Positions 39,031 to 51,569 of a DNA stretch of 64,000 nt are shown here, piece after piece. Each line of letters starts with the position of its first letter. The first letter of the stretch is position 1. The notes beneath the pieces are model-generated. The model was not told where the DNA came from, searched no databases, and saw only the letters and a list, made by a program, of their open reading frames with translations. Origin of the DNA: Cephalopachus bancanus (lineage: Eukaryota; Chordata; Mammalia; Primates; Tarsiidae); the NCBI GenBank assembly GCA_027257055.1, contig JAPVLO010000232.1, positions 3,286,001-3,350,000 of the forward strand, written 5' to 3'. The translations under genes were made by a program, and so were the position numbers.

Positions 39031-40732
39031 GAAGGTAGAAGATGATGACTAATGTTGGAAAGGCAGACAGGGCCAGTCACAGCATTTCAGGCTATATTCT
39101 GTGTACCATGGAGAGACACCACTGGGACAAGGCATGAACTGACGGACTTTTTCAAAAGAATGCAAGGGCCCCGGCATGCATAGCACAGCACAGGGGAGCA
39201 GGAGTGGAAGCAGGGGCAGCAAAGAGACTTCTGCAGAAGGTACGGGAAAAGACAGTGCTCATGTGAACTGAAGCTGTAGCCAAGGGGGTGGATGCCCACG
39301 GAACATACTCAGGCATGTTTTAAGATGGAGCTGACAAGGCTGGCCAATGGCTTGAGGCAGGGAATAAAAAGGAATTGAGGCTGAACCCCAGGTAAGGGAT
39401 TCCCATACACTGGGGAAGATGGAGAGGAGAAGCAAGTCTGGGGAAGGGTGCAGAGGCTTGTCTGGGATGGGGCAAGTTGAGGAACCCTGAGGTGGAGATT
39501 TAATATAAGCAATTATCCATCAAAGTCTGGAGTTTCAGGGAAAGTTCAGTGCTAGAGACATAATTTGGGGAGTGATAGGCATCTAGGTAAAGATTTAAAA
39601 GCCATGCACTTGGACAAGATTACTTAGTGGAAATCAACAAAGAACCCGGGACTGAGAACTGCAAGTGGGATGGGAGGCAATCCGAGAGTGCAACCCAAAA
39701 GCCAAAGAGTATCCAGCAACAAGAAAATGCTCAGTCTGTCTAGCATGAATTAACCATGAAGCTTCCTCAACTCTCCCACTAAATCAAAAGATTCAGAGGG
39801 CAGGAGTTATTTCTTATTCACCTAAGAGCCTATGCTCTAAACACATCAGAAGCTCGATCCATGTTTACTGCCATAATCATTAGTACGGGAGGGTCAAAAT
39901 TGCTCCAAATGAATGGTATTTGATCTCCTCTTTCTCAATTTCACAGTCTATAACCAGATTTACCCCTTTCTACTAATTACAGAAAAATCTAACTCTGCTC
40001 AAAACTAATTACCCTCAGTATTTCTATGTTGTCATTTCACAATAATCAGCGTAGCTAGCCATCAGTTGGGCAGTTATCAAGAACAATGCTGGACACATAG
40101 CAAGTGCTCAGTGAAGACTCGGTAGGTAAACAGACAGGTGAGACAGGAAAGAGGAAATAGAAGGGACATACTATTCAGCCTCTGAACTCTTCTCCAGCAG
40201 AACCTACAAATAAAACGAGGCTTACTAGTTCTTTACAGATTCCACTGAACACCACACTTTCATCAATAACTAAGAATGACTGTGATAAACTAAATCTCTT
40301 ATAAACTTAGAAGAAATGTATTAGAAAACAGAATCATTTGAAATATTTCACAATTTGGAAATAGTAAATCAATATTTTCTAAGTTCAATGCTTTTCATAA
40401 ATATTTACTCTAAATCTTTAATATCCCCTTAAGCAATCCATTTTACACACACAAAAAAAGAAGTAACTTTTCAAAGCCTAGAGGAGGGTTCAGGAGTTGG
40501 ATGAGAAAATAAAAATTTCAAAGACTGTTTGAAAGTATATGATTTCTTAGTGAAAAACATTTTCTTACTAAGTATCTTAGTACACTATCTCGTGATGCTA
40601 ACTTCTAATATTCCCTGTAAAAAGCTGAACATCCAAATAACAAAAGACTTAAGCACAGGAAAACCTATTGAGTGAACTTTTCCCACTTATAACTTTTCTA
40701 CTAAAAACCCGAAAATTAAAATTCAGCAATAC
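39031..40732. other. Intronic sequence just 3' of exon 2
   Basis: No named element. It carries the exon 2 donor at its right end. Confidence 0.5.
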
Positions 40733-40820
40733 CTGAGGCACCATAAACACCAGAATACCGCTGGGACTTCGAACCAGATGGAGAGGATTCCTTCATTCGA
40801 TCAATCACATTTTCCGAAAG
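40733..40820 (-). CDS. CHCHD3: CHCHD3 (MIC19) coding exon 2
   Basis: Second coding exon, 88 bp: 29 codons plus one base. It reads LSENVIDRMKESSPSGSKSQ and continues RYSGVYGAS, continuing the CHCHD3 protein directly after Arg27 of exon 1. On the minus strand it is bounded by a pyrimidine-rich acceptor (tgctttttcag, ending at 40821) and a donor gtattg (40727-40732). It ends in phase 1, so the next exon must supply the last two bases of a Val codon if it follows the human order. Relative to human (from memory) the only difference is Val for Ala in the SGAYGAS stretch. This Ser-rich part belongs to the DUF737-type N-terminal half of the protein, before its coiled coil. No further CHCHD3 exon was found to the left, so intron 2 is more than 40.7 kb long. 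Confidence 0.96.
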
Positions 40821-41234
40821 CTGAAAAAGCAACATCAAAATAAAATCAATTACAAAAGAACAAGAAAGAAAACCAGTGCAACAACATCCACATAATTTAG
40901 TCATCTACATCGATATGTGTAATGAATAGCCTAAAGAAAGTAGGCAAATACTCATAGTGGCAAAATAGAAGTAAAGATAGCTTTAAGAAGGTCAAGATGC
41001 ACACACAGCACCTTCCTTCATTGTTTCTAACGCACAACTAACTGCTCCTTAGAAAGGACTCCTCTCTTCATTTTCCACTAAACTGCAATCTCCGAGAGGA
41101 TATATTCCATCTGAACTTCAACATTCCTTCCCAAGTCTACGAACATATTTATGCATTGACAGACCTTCGATCCTTCCCTCCCTCAGTCTCAAAAGAAAGT
41201 GTTCCTCTCTCCCTCCCTTCCGTTCAAGGCTAAC

Positions 41235-41330
41235 CACATACAGTCACTCCTTCAACAGATTTTACTATGCATCAGCTATGTCCCAGGAACTAGCTAGACT
41301 TTTTGAGTATTCAAAGTCATCAAATTGCTT
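41235..41330 (-). mobile_element. L2 fragment
   Basis: actccttcaacagattttac and gtcccaggaactagctag, a short reversed L2-tail match. Confidence 0.4.
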
Positions 41331-41515
41331 TAAGTGTAGAATAAACAGACAGCTCTCAGGCATTTAAATATAACGTGAAAGGTGCTACTTGAATGAGTCA
41401 CCCTGCAATGGAAGGACACAGAGAGTATAATGGGCAGCGTGTCTAGCCAGGCTTTGGGGATGGGACTGGAGCAGAGGTCAGGGAAGACTTACAAGGCAAG
41501 GATGATTAGAAGCTA

Positions 41516-41825
<310 letters not shown>

Positions 41826-42113
41826 TAAGAAAGAAAAGCCATAGGATAAGCGAGTGCTGGAGAGCGAGGAAATGGGGTTTGCCACCATCACACATCCATG
41901 TGGAAATGCCAAGGAGGTAGCCGGCAACAGGGCAGAAGTGCTGAGGATACTCACGCCTGGAGGTATGAGCCGTCAGCCCAGTCACCACATCCTCCGCCTT
42001 TTCATCTTCACAGCACATACCACCCTCTGACGCTTCTTGCTTACTCTCTGCCTCTCACTCTTAGAAAGCTCCATGAAGGCAAGGATGCGAAGAAATGGTT
42101 AAAGACATGAATG

Positions 42114-42394
42114 GCCGGGCTCGGTGGCTCAGCTTGTAATCCCGTGCCTTTGGGAGGCTGAGGTGAGTGGATTGCCTGAGCCCGCGGGTTCGAGACCTGT
42201 CTGGGCAGCGAGACCTCACCTCTACAATAAATCAAAAAATCAGCCGGGCATGGTAGCGTGCGCCTGTAATTCCGGCTACTTGGAAGGCTGAGGCGGAAGG
42301 ATTGCCAGAGCCCAGCAGGTCGAGGCTGCGGTGGCCGGGAGCGGCCACTGCACTCCAGTCTGGGCGACAGAGCGAGACTCCAACTCAAAAAAAA
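42114..42394 (+). mobile_element. Young lineage-specific Alu
   Basis: gccgggctcggtggctcag to actccaactc plus A tail. Perfect 13-bp duplication aaagacatgaatg at 42101-42113 and 42395-42407. Confidence 0.95.
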
Positions 42395-42689
42395 AAAGAC
42401 ATGAATGAAACAATATGAAAGGATGAATAAAAGAATGGCTGACAAAGGAAGGTGGAGGGGAGGCAGGGTGAAGGAGAAAGTGGAGAGCGAAGGAAGAGAT
42501 TTCCAGTTCTTGAAGATTCTCAGTGAACTCTTCCACTTAAAGAGCTTGGACTTGATCCTGGGGGTACCTGGACACTACTACAGTATTTTAAGCAGTCATA
42601 CACTTCAGGAAAATCACTCTGGCTAGTATAGAGGACAGACTGGAGAAGGACAAGCAGAGTGAGATCCCCAAGGAGGCTAAGAGACCAAT

Positions 42690-43205
42690 TAGGAAGCTAT
42701 TAAGCACACGTCCCCACAAAGGACAGCACATGGTGCCCACATCTGCATATTCATAATAGCAGGCGTGGAGACAAATGCATTCTGTACACTGGCAAATGAA
42801 CAAGCAAAGCTTGACATATTCACATAACAGAATACAACTCAGCAACAGAAGAGTGAAGCTCTGAGGTGCACTACCACGGGGATGACCCAAAACCATTCAG
42901 CTAAGTGAAAGAAGCCAAACACAGAGGTCATACACACACTGTGTGATTCCAATTATACGAAATGTCCAGAAAAAGCAACTCTACAGAGAGGGAGCGTAGA
43001 TGAATGGTTGCCGAGGGCTGGAGTGGGAGCAGGGATTCACTGTAAATGGGCACAAGAGATTTTATTGGGGGTGATAAAAACATTCTAAAACTGGATTGTA
43101 GTAATGATCACACAATTCAATAAATCTATTTAAAAGTGTTGAACTGTACACGTAAAACAGGTGACTTTCAGGGCGCGTAAATTATTCTGCAATGCAGTTG
43201 TTTTA
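42690..43205 (+). mobile_element. Old L1M 3' end
   Basis: Carries the ORF2 tail and 3' UTR landmarks of L1MA/MB types: gaatacaactcagcaa, gtgattccaattatacgaa, gaatggttgccgagggctgg, ggtgataaaaacattctaaaa and gttgaactgtacacgtaaaa, ending near aattattctgcaat. Confidence 0.75.
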
Positions 43206-43264
43206 CAAAAAGCGATTATGGTAATTCAGGGCAGAACATAGTCAAAAGACATTTAGGATTTAAA

Positions 43265-43475
43265 ACAGCTAATACTCACTGAATACTTATTATGTCCCAG
43301 GTACTTCACTAAGCACTTCACCCATTTAATCCTTCACAAGCCTATGAGATACTCTTATTATCTCTATTTGATAGGTGAGGAAACTGAACAATAGTCAGAT
43401 GAAATAACTTGTGGTGCCAGGATTCAAACCCAGGAAGTCACAATCGCAGGTCACACAAGAACACCTCTCTGTGCT
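43265..43475 (-). mobile_element. MIR
   Basis: Reversed MIR-type wording: actgaatacttattatgtcc, catttaatccttcacaagcc, taggtgaggaaactgaac, ggattcaaacccaggaag. Confidence 0.8.
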
Positions 43476-43738
43476 ACTACTCAGCGTCCAACTAGATATG
43501 GCAGCAAAGTCATAAGAAGCACCAGGGGGTTTCCAGGTCGAGCAGCTGGGTGACCCTCTTGCATCAAGAACCTACTTTCAGTTTCCACCTCTTCAACTCA
43601 CCATGGACCGGCTTTGCCCCTCCCACCCCCTCCACAGCACTGAAAGTGTTCTGGTAGAAGTCTCCAACGGCCAAATAAATAACTTTTCATATTTATGTAT
43701 ATAATTTTTTTATATATGAGTATACATATATACATATA

Positions 43739-44221
43739 AATTGTGTATTTATTCTTACATTTTTAAGCTTCGGTCAACTTCAAAGTCCTCTTCATTTGAT
43801 GCAATACGCCTATTTTTTTTTTTTTTTGAGTTGAAGTCATACTCCATCACCCAGGCTGAAATGCAGTGGCATGCTCACAGCCATTCGTGCATCGACCTGC
43901 GGGGCTCCAGCAATCCTTCTGCCTCGGCCTTCCAAGTAGCCGGAACTACAGGTGTGTACCACCACACCTGGCTAGTTTTTTATTTGTTGTAGAGACAAGG
44001 TCTCACCAAGTTGCCCGAGCTGGTCTCGAACCCACGTGCTCAGGCAATCCACTCGCCTCAGCCTCCCAAAGTGCTGGGATTACAGGTTGAGCCACCAAGC
44101 CTGGCTGCAATATACCTATAGAGACTCTTTTTCCACTACTCAAAACAGTTTTTGAACTCATTGATTTTGATGCCTTTTAGTATTTCTTCTGTTTTTGGTT
44201 TCACCTATTTCACATTGGCAA
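43739..44221 (-). mobile_element. Mariner-like transposon relic 1 (split by an Alu)
   Basis: Two pieces, 43739-43813 and 44107-44221, colinear with the left part of the mariner-like element at 46638-47208: shared aattgtgtatttattcttac, cagtttttgaactcat, ccttttagt and tttggtttcacct. The Alu at 43814-44106 splits them. It corresponds to the transposase C-terminus read on the minus strand; no terminal repeat is left. Confidence 0.75.
43814..44106 (-). mobile_element. Lineage-specific Alu inside mariner relic 1
   Basis: Reverse dimer from a T run and gagttgaagtcatactcc to ttgagccaccaagcctg. Duplication gcaatacgcctat (43801-43813) and gcaatatacctat (44107-44119), two mismatches. Confidence 0.9.
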
Positions 44222-44229
44222 ATATGTTT

Positions 44230-44512
44230 TTGTTCTTTTGAGGCAGGGTCTAACTCTACTACCCAAGCTGACATGCAGTGGTGGCATCATAGTTGACTGC
44301 AGCCTCCAACTCCTGGGCTCAGGCAATCCTCTCACCTCATCTTCCCAAGTAACTGGGACCACATCAGGTAATTTTATTTTTTTATTTTTTGTAGAGACAG
44401 GGTCTTTCTATGTTGCCCAGGCTGGCCTCAAACTCCTGGCCTCAAGCAACCGTCCCACCTCAGCCTCCCACAGTGCTAGGATTATAGGCATCAGTCACTG
44501 CAATTGGCCATA
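44230..44512 (-). mobile_element. Old Alu (AluJ-like)
   Basis: gaggcagggtctaactctac to gcatcagtcactgcaattgg, with ttttttgtagagacagggtc in the middle; reverse dimer with part of the linker lost. Confidence 0.85.
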
Positions 44513-45159
44513 TATTTTATATTTGTAAAACACTTACACGGCTTCCCTTTATCATCGAACATCTCTGCAACTACCCTCTTCTGGAAGCCCCTCCCTTGGC
44601 TTTCCTGTCATGGCACTGTCCTGGTTTTCTGATATTCTGACCATGTCTTACCTCTCTTGCAGGCTTCCCCTCCCCTGTCTACCCTTCAATGCCTTATTCT
44701 CTTCTCATTCCATGTGCTCTTCTTGATATTCTCATCAAACCTCCTGATTTCCAACTGCTGTTGATAAATTAACAAATCCTAGCCCAAGACCTGTATCCCA
44801 GAAATCAGTCCTGCACACTGAATTGTCCTATGAGCACCTGCCATCAGAGACCAGAACAGAAGCACCTCAGAGCTAGTGTCCAACTGAACTCATTTGCCAA
44901 AAAACTTCTTCTTCCTCGTACTTTCCTTGCCTCGTTAATGACACCACCCACCCCAGCCTCTCCAAATGGAACACAGGGCTTGTCCTCAACTCCTCATTCC
45001 CCTCATTCTCTCAGGCATGACTTCCTCAACCCTAAATATTTCATGAATTCATTGTCTCTTCTCCCACCTCATCTCGCCTGCCCTTCTTCCCATGACCCTT
45101 CTCCTGAAAGGCCAATCTGATAGTGGGAACTCCCTTTTCCAAATTCTTCAACAGCTATC

Positions 45160-45440
45160 TTCTGTCGACAACAAAGTTCAAAGTCTTTTATGTGGCACTA
45201 GAGACCTCATCATGAGACGAGGGCCTCACTCTCCAGTCTCAACGTCAGCATTTCCCAAAGCACTTCACACCCTGCTCTGCACCACTCATGGCTGCCTGTT
45301 GGCTGCCATCTCTTTGCCTTTACATGTACCTAGCCCCTCAGAAGGAGCCACCTTTCAAGACCCAGTTCAAGTATCCCAAAGCCTTCACTGACCAAACCAG
45401 CTCCCCATACCATTCCAGCCCTGTCTAGCCAAAACTACCC
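45160..45440 (+). mobile_element. L2 fragment
   Basis: Diverged L2-type wording: acaaagttcaaagtctttta, tttcaagacccagttcaag, cactgaccaaacc. Confidence 0.5.
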
Positions 45441-45534
45441 TTCTAGTGCCCTCTGTGACTTGCACAAAGTTCCAGGAGAGGAAGCATCCGCCCACCTGCC
45501 ATCCCACCAGGTTGCAAGCCCCCATACGTCAGTA

Positions 45535-45630
45535 AGTCATTCATCAATAAGCATTTACCAGGCCAGGTGCTAAGCAAGGCCTGTGATACATCAGGGAGCA
45601 AAGGAGCTGGTGCCTGAAAAGTTCCTTACA
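45535..45630 (-). mobile_element. L2 fragment
   Basis: tcattcatcaataagcattt, caggccaggtgctaagcaagg; reversed L2 tail. Confidence 0.45.
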
Positions 45631-45982
45631 CCTCAGCCCAGCCCAGAAGGCAGGAGATGGCAAGGGAGGGCCAGAGCTCCACAACTGTGCTCTTGGAAGG
45701 AAAACCTACAACTCCCTTCAGGAAGACAAGCAGAAGAAGGGAGGAATGTGCCAGGGAACTTTCTATTTGAAAACACCATGGCCAGCTGCATCTTTTCTAA
45801 CAACCAATGGTCACTGAGGATGGTACTAAACTCACCTGCAAAGCTGAGACCCATCTTGGGACATTACCCTGCAAGGCAGACTCCAGTCCCCTCAATTTAT
45901 AGGTGAGAAAGAAGAACCAGTTACAGAGCATCAAGACCAGGAGAGGAATCCCCAATCTCTAGTCCGGTGCTCTAGTTCACTG

Positions 45983-46281
45983 TTTGTTTGTTTGTTTGTT
46001 TGTTTGTTTGTTTGTTTGAGTTGGAGTCTCATTCTGTCACCCAGGCTGGAGTGCAGTGGCACACTCACAGCCACCCCAGCATCGACCTGCTGGGCTCAGC
46101 GATCCTTCCACCTCAGCATTCCAAGTAGCTGGACCTACAGGCACACGCTACCACACACCACTAATTTTTTGATTTATTGTAGAGTCGCCCAGGCTGGTCT
46201 CAAAAACACGGGTACAGGCAATTCACTCACCTAGGCCTCCCAATGTGCTGGGATTACAGGCTGAGCCACCAAGCCCAGCCT
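45983..46281 (-). mobile_element. Alu with (TTTG)n tail
   Basis: Reverse lineage-specific dimer whose tail has become (GTTT)9-like repeats at 45982-46018. Duplication tctagttcactg (45971-45982) and tctagtccactg (46282-46293), one mismatch. Confidence 0.92.
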
Positions 46282-46381
46282 TCTAGTCCACTGTAAAACA
46301 CCCTCCTGCAGGCCCACGCATATACTAAAAAATGTATCACTTCCTCTTAGAGAAAATGGCCCTTCGCTTTGAGAATCGTAA

Positions 46382-46636
46382 AGCTATTTTAACTGATATA
46401 TAATATATAAAGCCCATTTAATTTATACATACTACATGTTATATTTACATAATGTACTATATTATTATAGTATGGCACAATAAACTATAACAAAACCCTG
46501 TAAGACTCTAATATTACATACTACACACTGCTATGTACTATATACTAGAATTCACAACACAGTAATAGTGTTACATATACAGTACAACATATACCTAAAG
46601 TTAATTCAGCTTACATATAAGCTTTTGTATATGTAT
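46382..46636. repeat. AT-rich low-complexity stretch
   Basis: Irregular TA/TAC-rich sequence (tatataatatataaag, tactatatactag and similar) immediately left of a mariner relic that inserts at TA. Confidence 0.8.
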
Positions 46637-46637
46637 A

Positions 46638-47208
46638 AGAGGGGACCCCCAAAAAGGAATTTATTTATTAAAAATTGTGTATTTATTCTTACATGTTTAA
46701 ACTTCAGTTACCTTCAAAGTTCTCTCCACTTGACACATTGCACCTAGCAAGATGTTTTTTCCACTGTTCAAAGCAGTTTTTGAACTCATCCATTTGAATA
46801 CCTTTTAGTGGTTCTGCCATTGTTTGGTTTCACCTCTTCTATATCAGCAAAGCATTTCCCTTTGAGGACTTTCTTCATCCATCACACGGAGAAACCAAAA
46901 AATAGCGCTCAGGGCAAGATCAGATGAATAGGAGGGTGGGGCACGGGGGTTATGCTGTTTTTGGTCTAAAACTGCTGAACACTCAGCGCGGTGTGAGCAG
47001 GTACGCTCATATATCACACACCATGAAATGGGTAAATGCACTGGAAGAATCTCAGAATCAATTCACTGAAGCCAAACGAAGCATCTCATGACAATGCTGG
47101 CTGGAACACGGATGCCGATGGGTATACACTTATCTAGTGAGGGAAGCCTGGACTATGAGAGTCCCGCTTGCCAAAATATAATTCCAGGTTTTTTTGGGTT
47201 CCCCTTTG
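46638..47208 (-). mobile_element. Mariner-like transposon, internally deleted (relic 2)
   Basis: 571-bp element flanked by TA on both sides (46636-46637 and 47209-47210). Its ends are inverted repeats: left aggggacccccaaaaaggaa and right, reverse complemented, aggggaacccaaaaaaacc then tggaatt. Read on the minus strand, 46844-47041 and the sequence to its left encode the end of a mariner transposase: AHTA, then PSYSSDLALSAIFWF (family PPYSPDLAP.DFFLF, holding the third catalytic Asp), then DEFKNCFEQWKKHLARC. Stops and frameshifts disrupt it. A full mariner is about 1.3 kb, so the N-terminal half has been lost internally while both ends remain. Confidence 0.85.
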
Positions 47209-47210
47209 TA

Positions 47211-49617
47211 ATTATAATTTTATATTTCATTTTATATTTCCATATTGCAGGCTACAACTACACTAAAAATGTAATCTACCTAATCAGAAAGTGAATGTTT
47301 GCCAAAAATCAAGAGTTGGCTATAAGCCCTCACCTGTATTCTAGGCAGGCCACCCTTTCTTCTAAATACCACTTCAGCTACTTCCCATCAAAATTCAGAC
47401 CTTGCTACTTTCAAAATGACTACTACGGAAAAAAAAACCCTCCAGTCATTAAAGCAGTCTCAAAAATACCATCCTTGGGAAAGCTCGTAAAAAGCTGGCC
47501 CTGAACAGAAGAGGATATGTGGCCACCTATTAGCCATGCAACCTAGTGACTTCACCTCCACGTGCCTCACTTCTCTTATCTGAAAAAGAAAATACATATC
47601 CCCATGGGCCACGAGGATGATTAGTTTAAGTTTATGCAGCATAAACTATAACAGGCTACACAAATATTTGGTAAAGCTATTACATATAAAACTCCAGCCT
47701 TGAGGACTTTAATTTTTATTTAATTCTGGTTCACTCTCACCTACTGGGCCTAAGCCTGTCCTGACCTCCTCCTCTACACAGTGCATGAGGACGAGGCCTA
47801 CAGTTACTACAAACAGTAGCTGCCTGGTCCTAGAGTGCATGTATAAGGTACTCATTTATCTCCATCTATGTTCCTGGCATAGTAAAGAAGAAATGTCTCT
47901 TTCGACCTAATCGCTAATCGTTCCTCATTAACGTTTTCTTTTTGTGGCTTCTCTGATTTCTCAAAATTTGCTACTTAATGTTAAATTATAATATTAATTC
48001 AAAACATTTCCCAATGTAGTCTTTGGTTATAGTTTATAAGAATGTCATCCAAAGTAGCACATGATAAAACATACGTAGGTTGCCTTACTGAGAGTCGATT
48101 TTCTTCTCTTGCTCTTATCGTCATCCAACAACTGGATCTGAAGGTCCTTAGAAAGGCCCACCCATGATGGTCTACAGCTACAATACTGCTAGCTCCAAGC
48201 ACCATTGCTCCGGTCTGTTCACAGCTATGTTTACAAGGCAACAGTCCTACCGTCATCTGCATCGGAATGTTAATGCCCTCTGAGCTCACCTTCCAGGTAC
48301 AGTAGTAAGTTCAGACCTGTACACTCACCTGGCCTCCTCTGTGAACTAGGTACCCATGCATGAGGTAGCCGACAAGAGCTAGAGATACGGGTATGGGTTA
48401 TACACACAGTCTATAGCTGCAGAACAACTCTTCTTTGTGACAAATGCTGACTCTAAACAAGGGTCAACGGTAAAACATCAGCTTCTGCAAGGACTGGATA
48501 AGCCGCCTCTGTGTAAGAAGCAGCTTCTTTCCTTCAAAAGGGCATTTCTCTCAGAAAAGCCTTTTTCTGTTTACAGATCTCTACCCACTCTACCTGCTTT
48601 CCAGTGATCCCTAGAATCTCCATCAAGGCAAATACCAAGTGCAATTTATAGAAATCATTTGTAGCAAAGAATGGTAAAATAACCCAAACAAACATTGATG
48701 TGAGGAATGACACCCTAAGGTCCACGGACTCAACAGTCCATGGGTCCATTTCTCAGTTGTATGCAAAAATGTCTGCTCACTGCATTATTCTGGGTAGAGT
48801 CCACAGCTTACAGATTCGCAGTGGTCTGTGAACTAAAAGAAGAGCCACTGTGCTAATATAAAGGGCAATCAAGAGAAGCACACCTACTGACATTCAGCCC
48901 ACTGACCTTGACTAGTCACCTGATTCTCTACTATAAAGACAAATATTAGCAAACATAGCTTGCCAAGTTTGAATCGTACTACTCACCACACAGCGCACTC
49001 CAGAGATGTGTGTCATCTTCCAGTCTTCCCACACATTTCTTCAAACCCACCTTGTTTGGTCTTACCCAGAATTAGTACAAACGCACCACCCATCCACCCA
49101 CCCAGAAGTCATATTCTCTCAGAAACAGGAGATTGGGTGAGACGGACAAAGATCAAGTATTTCTACTCCCAAGGAACAGAGTAAAAGGAGAAGGGAACCT
49201 AAGTGACCCGTCTTCAGAGGTAAAGGTAGGAGCGAGACAAAAACAAATCAGACCTGGCCCCCACAATAGGCTTTTCTTATCTTCTTCTTCAATGTGTCTT
49301 AACATATTGACTAAAGATCTCAGACCTATTTTTCGCTCTTAGAGTTCCTTCCACTTAGCATAGGCCATTTTCTGTGACAGTACTGGCTTGATTTTCAAGT
49401 ACCTTTTTAAGACAAAAACTGCCCCAAAACTGCTATCATTTTTTGGGAGAAATTACTCCCAAATACTTAAGGGTAAGGGGCAATGGGAAAATGCCATACC
49501 CACGTTGATACTTATAAAATAAGCAATTCTTAGCTGATAGTTGTATTTGTCATTTGTGTTTCTTTGCACTTGTCATTACTAAAAACCATTATTTCTGTCT
49601 GTATAAAATCTTAAGGC
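47211..49617. other. Unassigned intronic sequence
   Basis: No gene or named repeat. The wording at about 48710-48840 (ggtccacggactcaacagtc) may be an old repeat, not assigned. Confidence 0.45.
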
Positions 49618-50030
49618 CAGGCACAGTGGCTTACACCTGTAATCCCAGTACTTTGGGAGACTGAGGTGAGAGGATTGCTTGAGCCTAGGAGTTCAAAGTC
49701 AGCCTGGACAACATAGTAAGACCTTGTCTCTACAAATAAAAATTAAAAATGAGCTGGGTGTGAGCCTGTAGTCCCAGTTACTTGAGGGGCCAAGGCAGGC
49801 AGGTTGCTTGAGCCCAGGAGTTGAAGGCCAGCCTGGGCAACACAGCGAGACCTTGTCTCTACAAAAAAATAAAAATTTAGCCAGGTGTGGTAGTGTGCCT
49901 GTAGTCCCAGCTACTCGGGAGGCTGAGCCAGAAGGATCGCCTGAGCCCAGGAGGTCGAGGCTGTGGTAAGCCCTGATCGCACCACTACACTCCAGTTCAG
50001 GTGACAGAGTGAAATTCCAACTTGGAAAAA
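49618..50030 (+). mobile_element. Trimeric Alu
   Basis: About 413 bp with three 7SL-like units: a left arm (49618-49742), a middle unit that starts like a right arm (gagctgggtgtgagcctgta) and ends like a left arm (cagcgagaccttgtctctac), and a normal right arm from about 49878. Each junction is an A-rich linker. Confidence 0.88.
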
Positions 50031-50945
50031 AAATAACAAAATCCTAGAAAGCTTAAAACAGTACACTGCCCAGAGATTTACAGAATCGAAAGGTGAAGGG
50101 GACTGATCCTCTACTAGTTAAATGAATTACTCATGTCACATTCCTCAACACTCCCAAGGGCTGACTGAATTTATAGTCTCTGGTAACATATTCTCTCCAG
50201 AATCCTCAATAACACCCCACATTAAGTAATCTTCTCATTTGGAGTCTCTCAACTGCCAAGACTTCCCAAAGCATGAGCTGTGTTCCATGTAAGTGTCCAC
50301 ACTGCCATCACTGGCACCTGTGAATTTCAGCTGGCAACTTCAAGGCCAGCTGCAGATTCGTTTATGCCTGAAAAGCAGGATAAATATTACTTTGAAAATG
50401 ATACTCACTGAAGTTGACATTTGCTCTAAAGGAGTTCACTCACAGCTTTGATGTTTCAGATAAACTCGGGAAAGACTGAGTCCAAGCACTCTTTCTAAGC
50501 AAACACAGCAGGTGCTCACAAAAATCCTATCAAGCACATGTAATCCGAGTAATGGAAATGTTTGGTCTTTCTATCACTGGAAATTTATTTTAGGCCTGGA
50601 GAGGAGGGTAAGGCAAAAGAGTGACCTTTCAATCTAACCCATATGAGCAGATTCAGATACAAATAGAGTCAGGTGAAAGAACACGGGTTACTTTATGCAT
50701 GAGGAGAAAAAAGCTATCAACTGCTAAAGATAAAAGGAAAAAAGACCTTATAAAAACATCTGGTAGGGGAGAAGAAACTTTAAACTTAAAATTATAAGTA
50801 GGTCCTTTAATTGCTAGCTGTTAAGACCTCAAAAGAAAAATACAGAAACACATGATCTATTAATAAACTCAGCCTAGTTACTGAAAGCCTTATGTTGCTC
50901 ACTAAATGTTATTCTCTAAACATTAAAATGAATAAAGATGAAATT

Positions 50946-51108
50946 ACAGATGTTCCTTGATTTACAATGGGATTGATGGTGTTGATGGCCTTATCCAGAC
51001 ATAACCCCAACATAAGTCAAGGAGTGGACTGAACGCGTACAGTTTTCATCGTTGTAAAGTTGAAAAATCGCTAAGTCAAACCACTGTAAGTCAGGGACTG
51101 TGTGTTCT
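50946..51108. mobile_element. MER2/Tigger-like DNA transposon (non-autonomous)
   Basis: Short element with matching inverted ends: cagatgttccttgatttaca at the left and, reverse complemented, cacagtccctgacttacagt at the right. The inner gttgtaaagttgaaaaatcg and ctaagtcaaaccac wording is typical of pogo/Tigger-derived MERs. Confidence 0.75.
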
Positions 51109-51569
51109 ACCCTTATCAGTGGACCAGGACACAGAACCGGTTTTTAGTACTGACAACTGCTGAATTGCTGGTACTCTCTCACTTCTTATAATCGATGATA
51201 TAAATGTTAGACAATTGGGCAAAGGTGGAAAGTTTTCTTCAGCCAAGTTGAACTAACCCATGTTAAGTTTAAAACTGAAGTTTGAGCCTCATTAGCACCA
51301 TGTTTTATGTCACTGAACTAAAAACAAAGGCTCACTTACATACTGAGAATGCTGTTTCTTATCCTTCCCTGTGCCTCAGAAAGAAAGATGACGACTATTT
51401 CAAGCCAAGAAAAAATATAAAGGTCAACTAAAAAACATCTACAAAAGACTTAGAAAAAGAAAAAAAACAGGCAACCAGTTCAGAACCCAGAACTCCCACT
51501 TCCCAGTCCACACCTCAGGAGCACAACAGGTTATGATTTTTATCTAATTATTTTAAGGTCACGTAAGTT

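Larger units (their letters stand above)
1..40732 (-). other. CHCHD3: CHCHD3 intron 2 (partial)
   Basis: Everything left of exon 2 is transcribed as intron 2 of CHCHD3 and runs off the window. I looked for the next exon (the DEELKRRVAEEL region) on the minus strand and did not see it. Content is repeats and unique non-coding sequence, listed separately. Confidence 0.85.

Noticed and set aside
1..40732. CHCHD3 exon 3 or later exons
   Set aside because: I looked on the minus strand for the region encoding the DEELKRRVAEEL stretch and found nothing; these exons most likely lie beyond the left edge. A translated search of the window would settle it.
42041..42536. 134-codon and 86-codon minus-strand ORFs
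   Set aside because: They are translations of an antisense Alu (LSWSLALSPRLECSG type wording), seen in many other Alu copies in the window.
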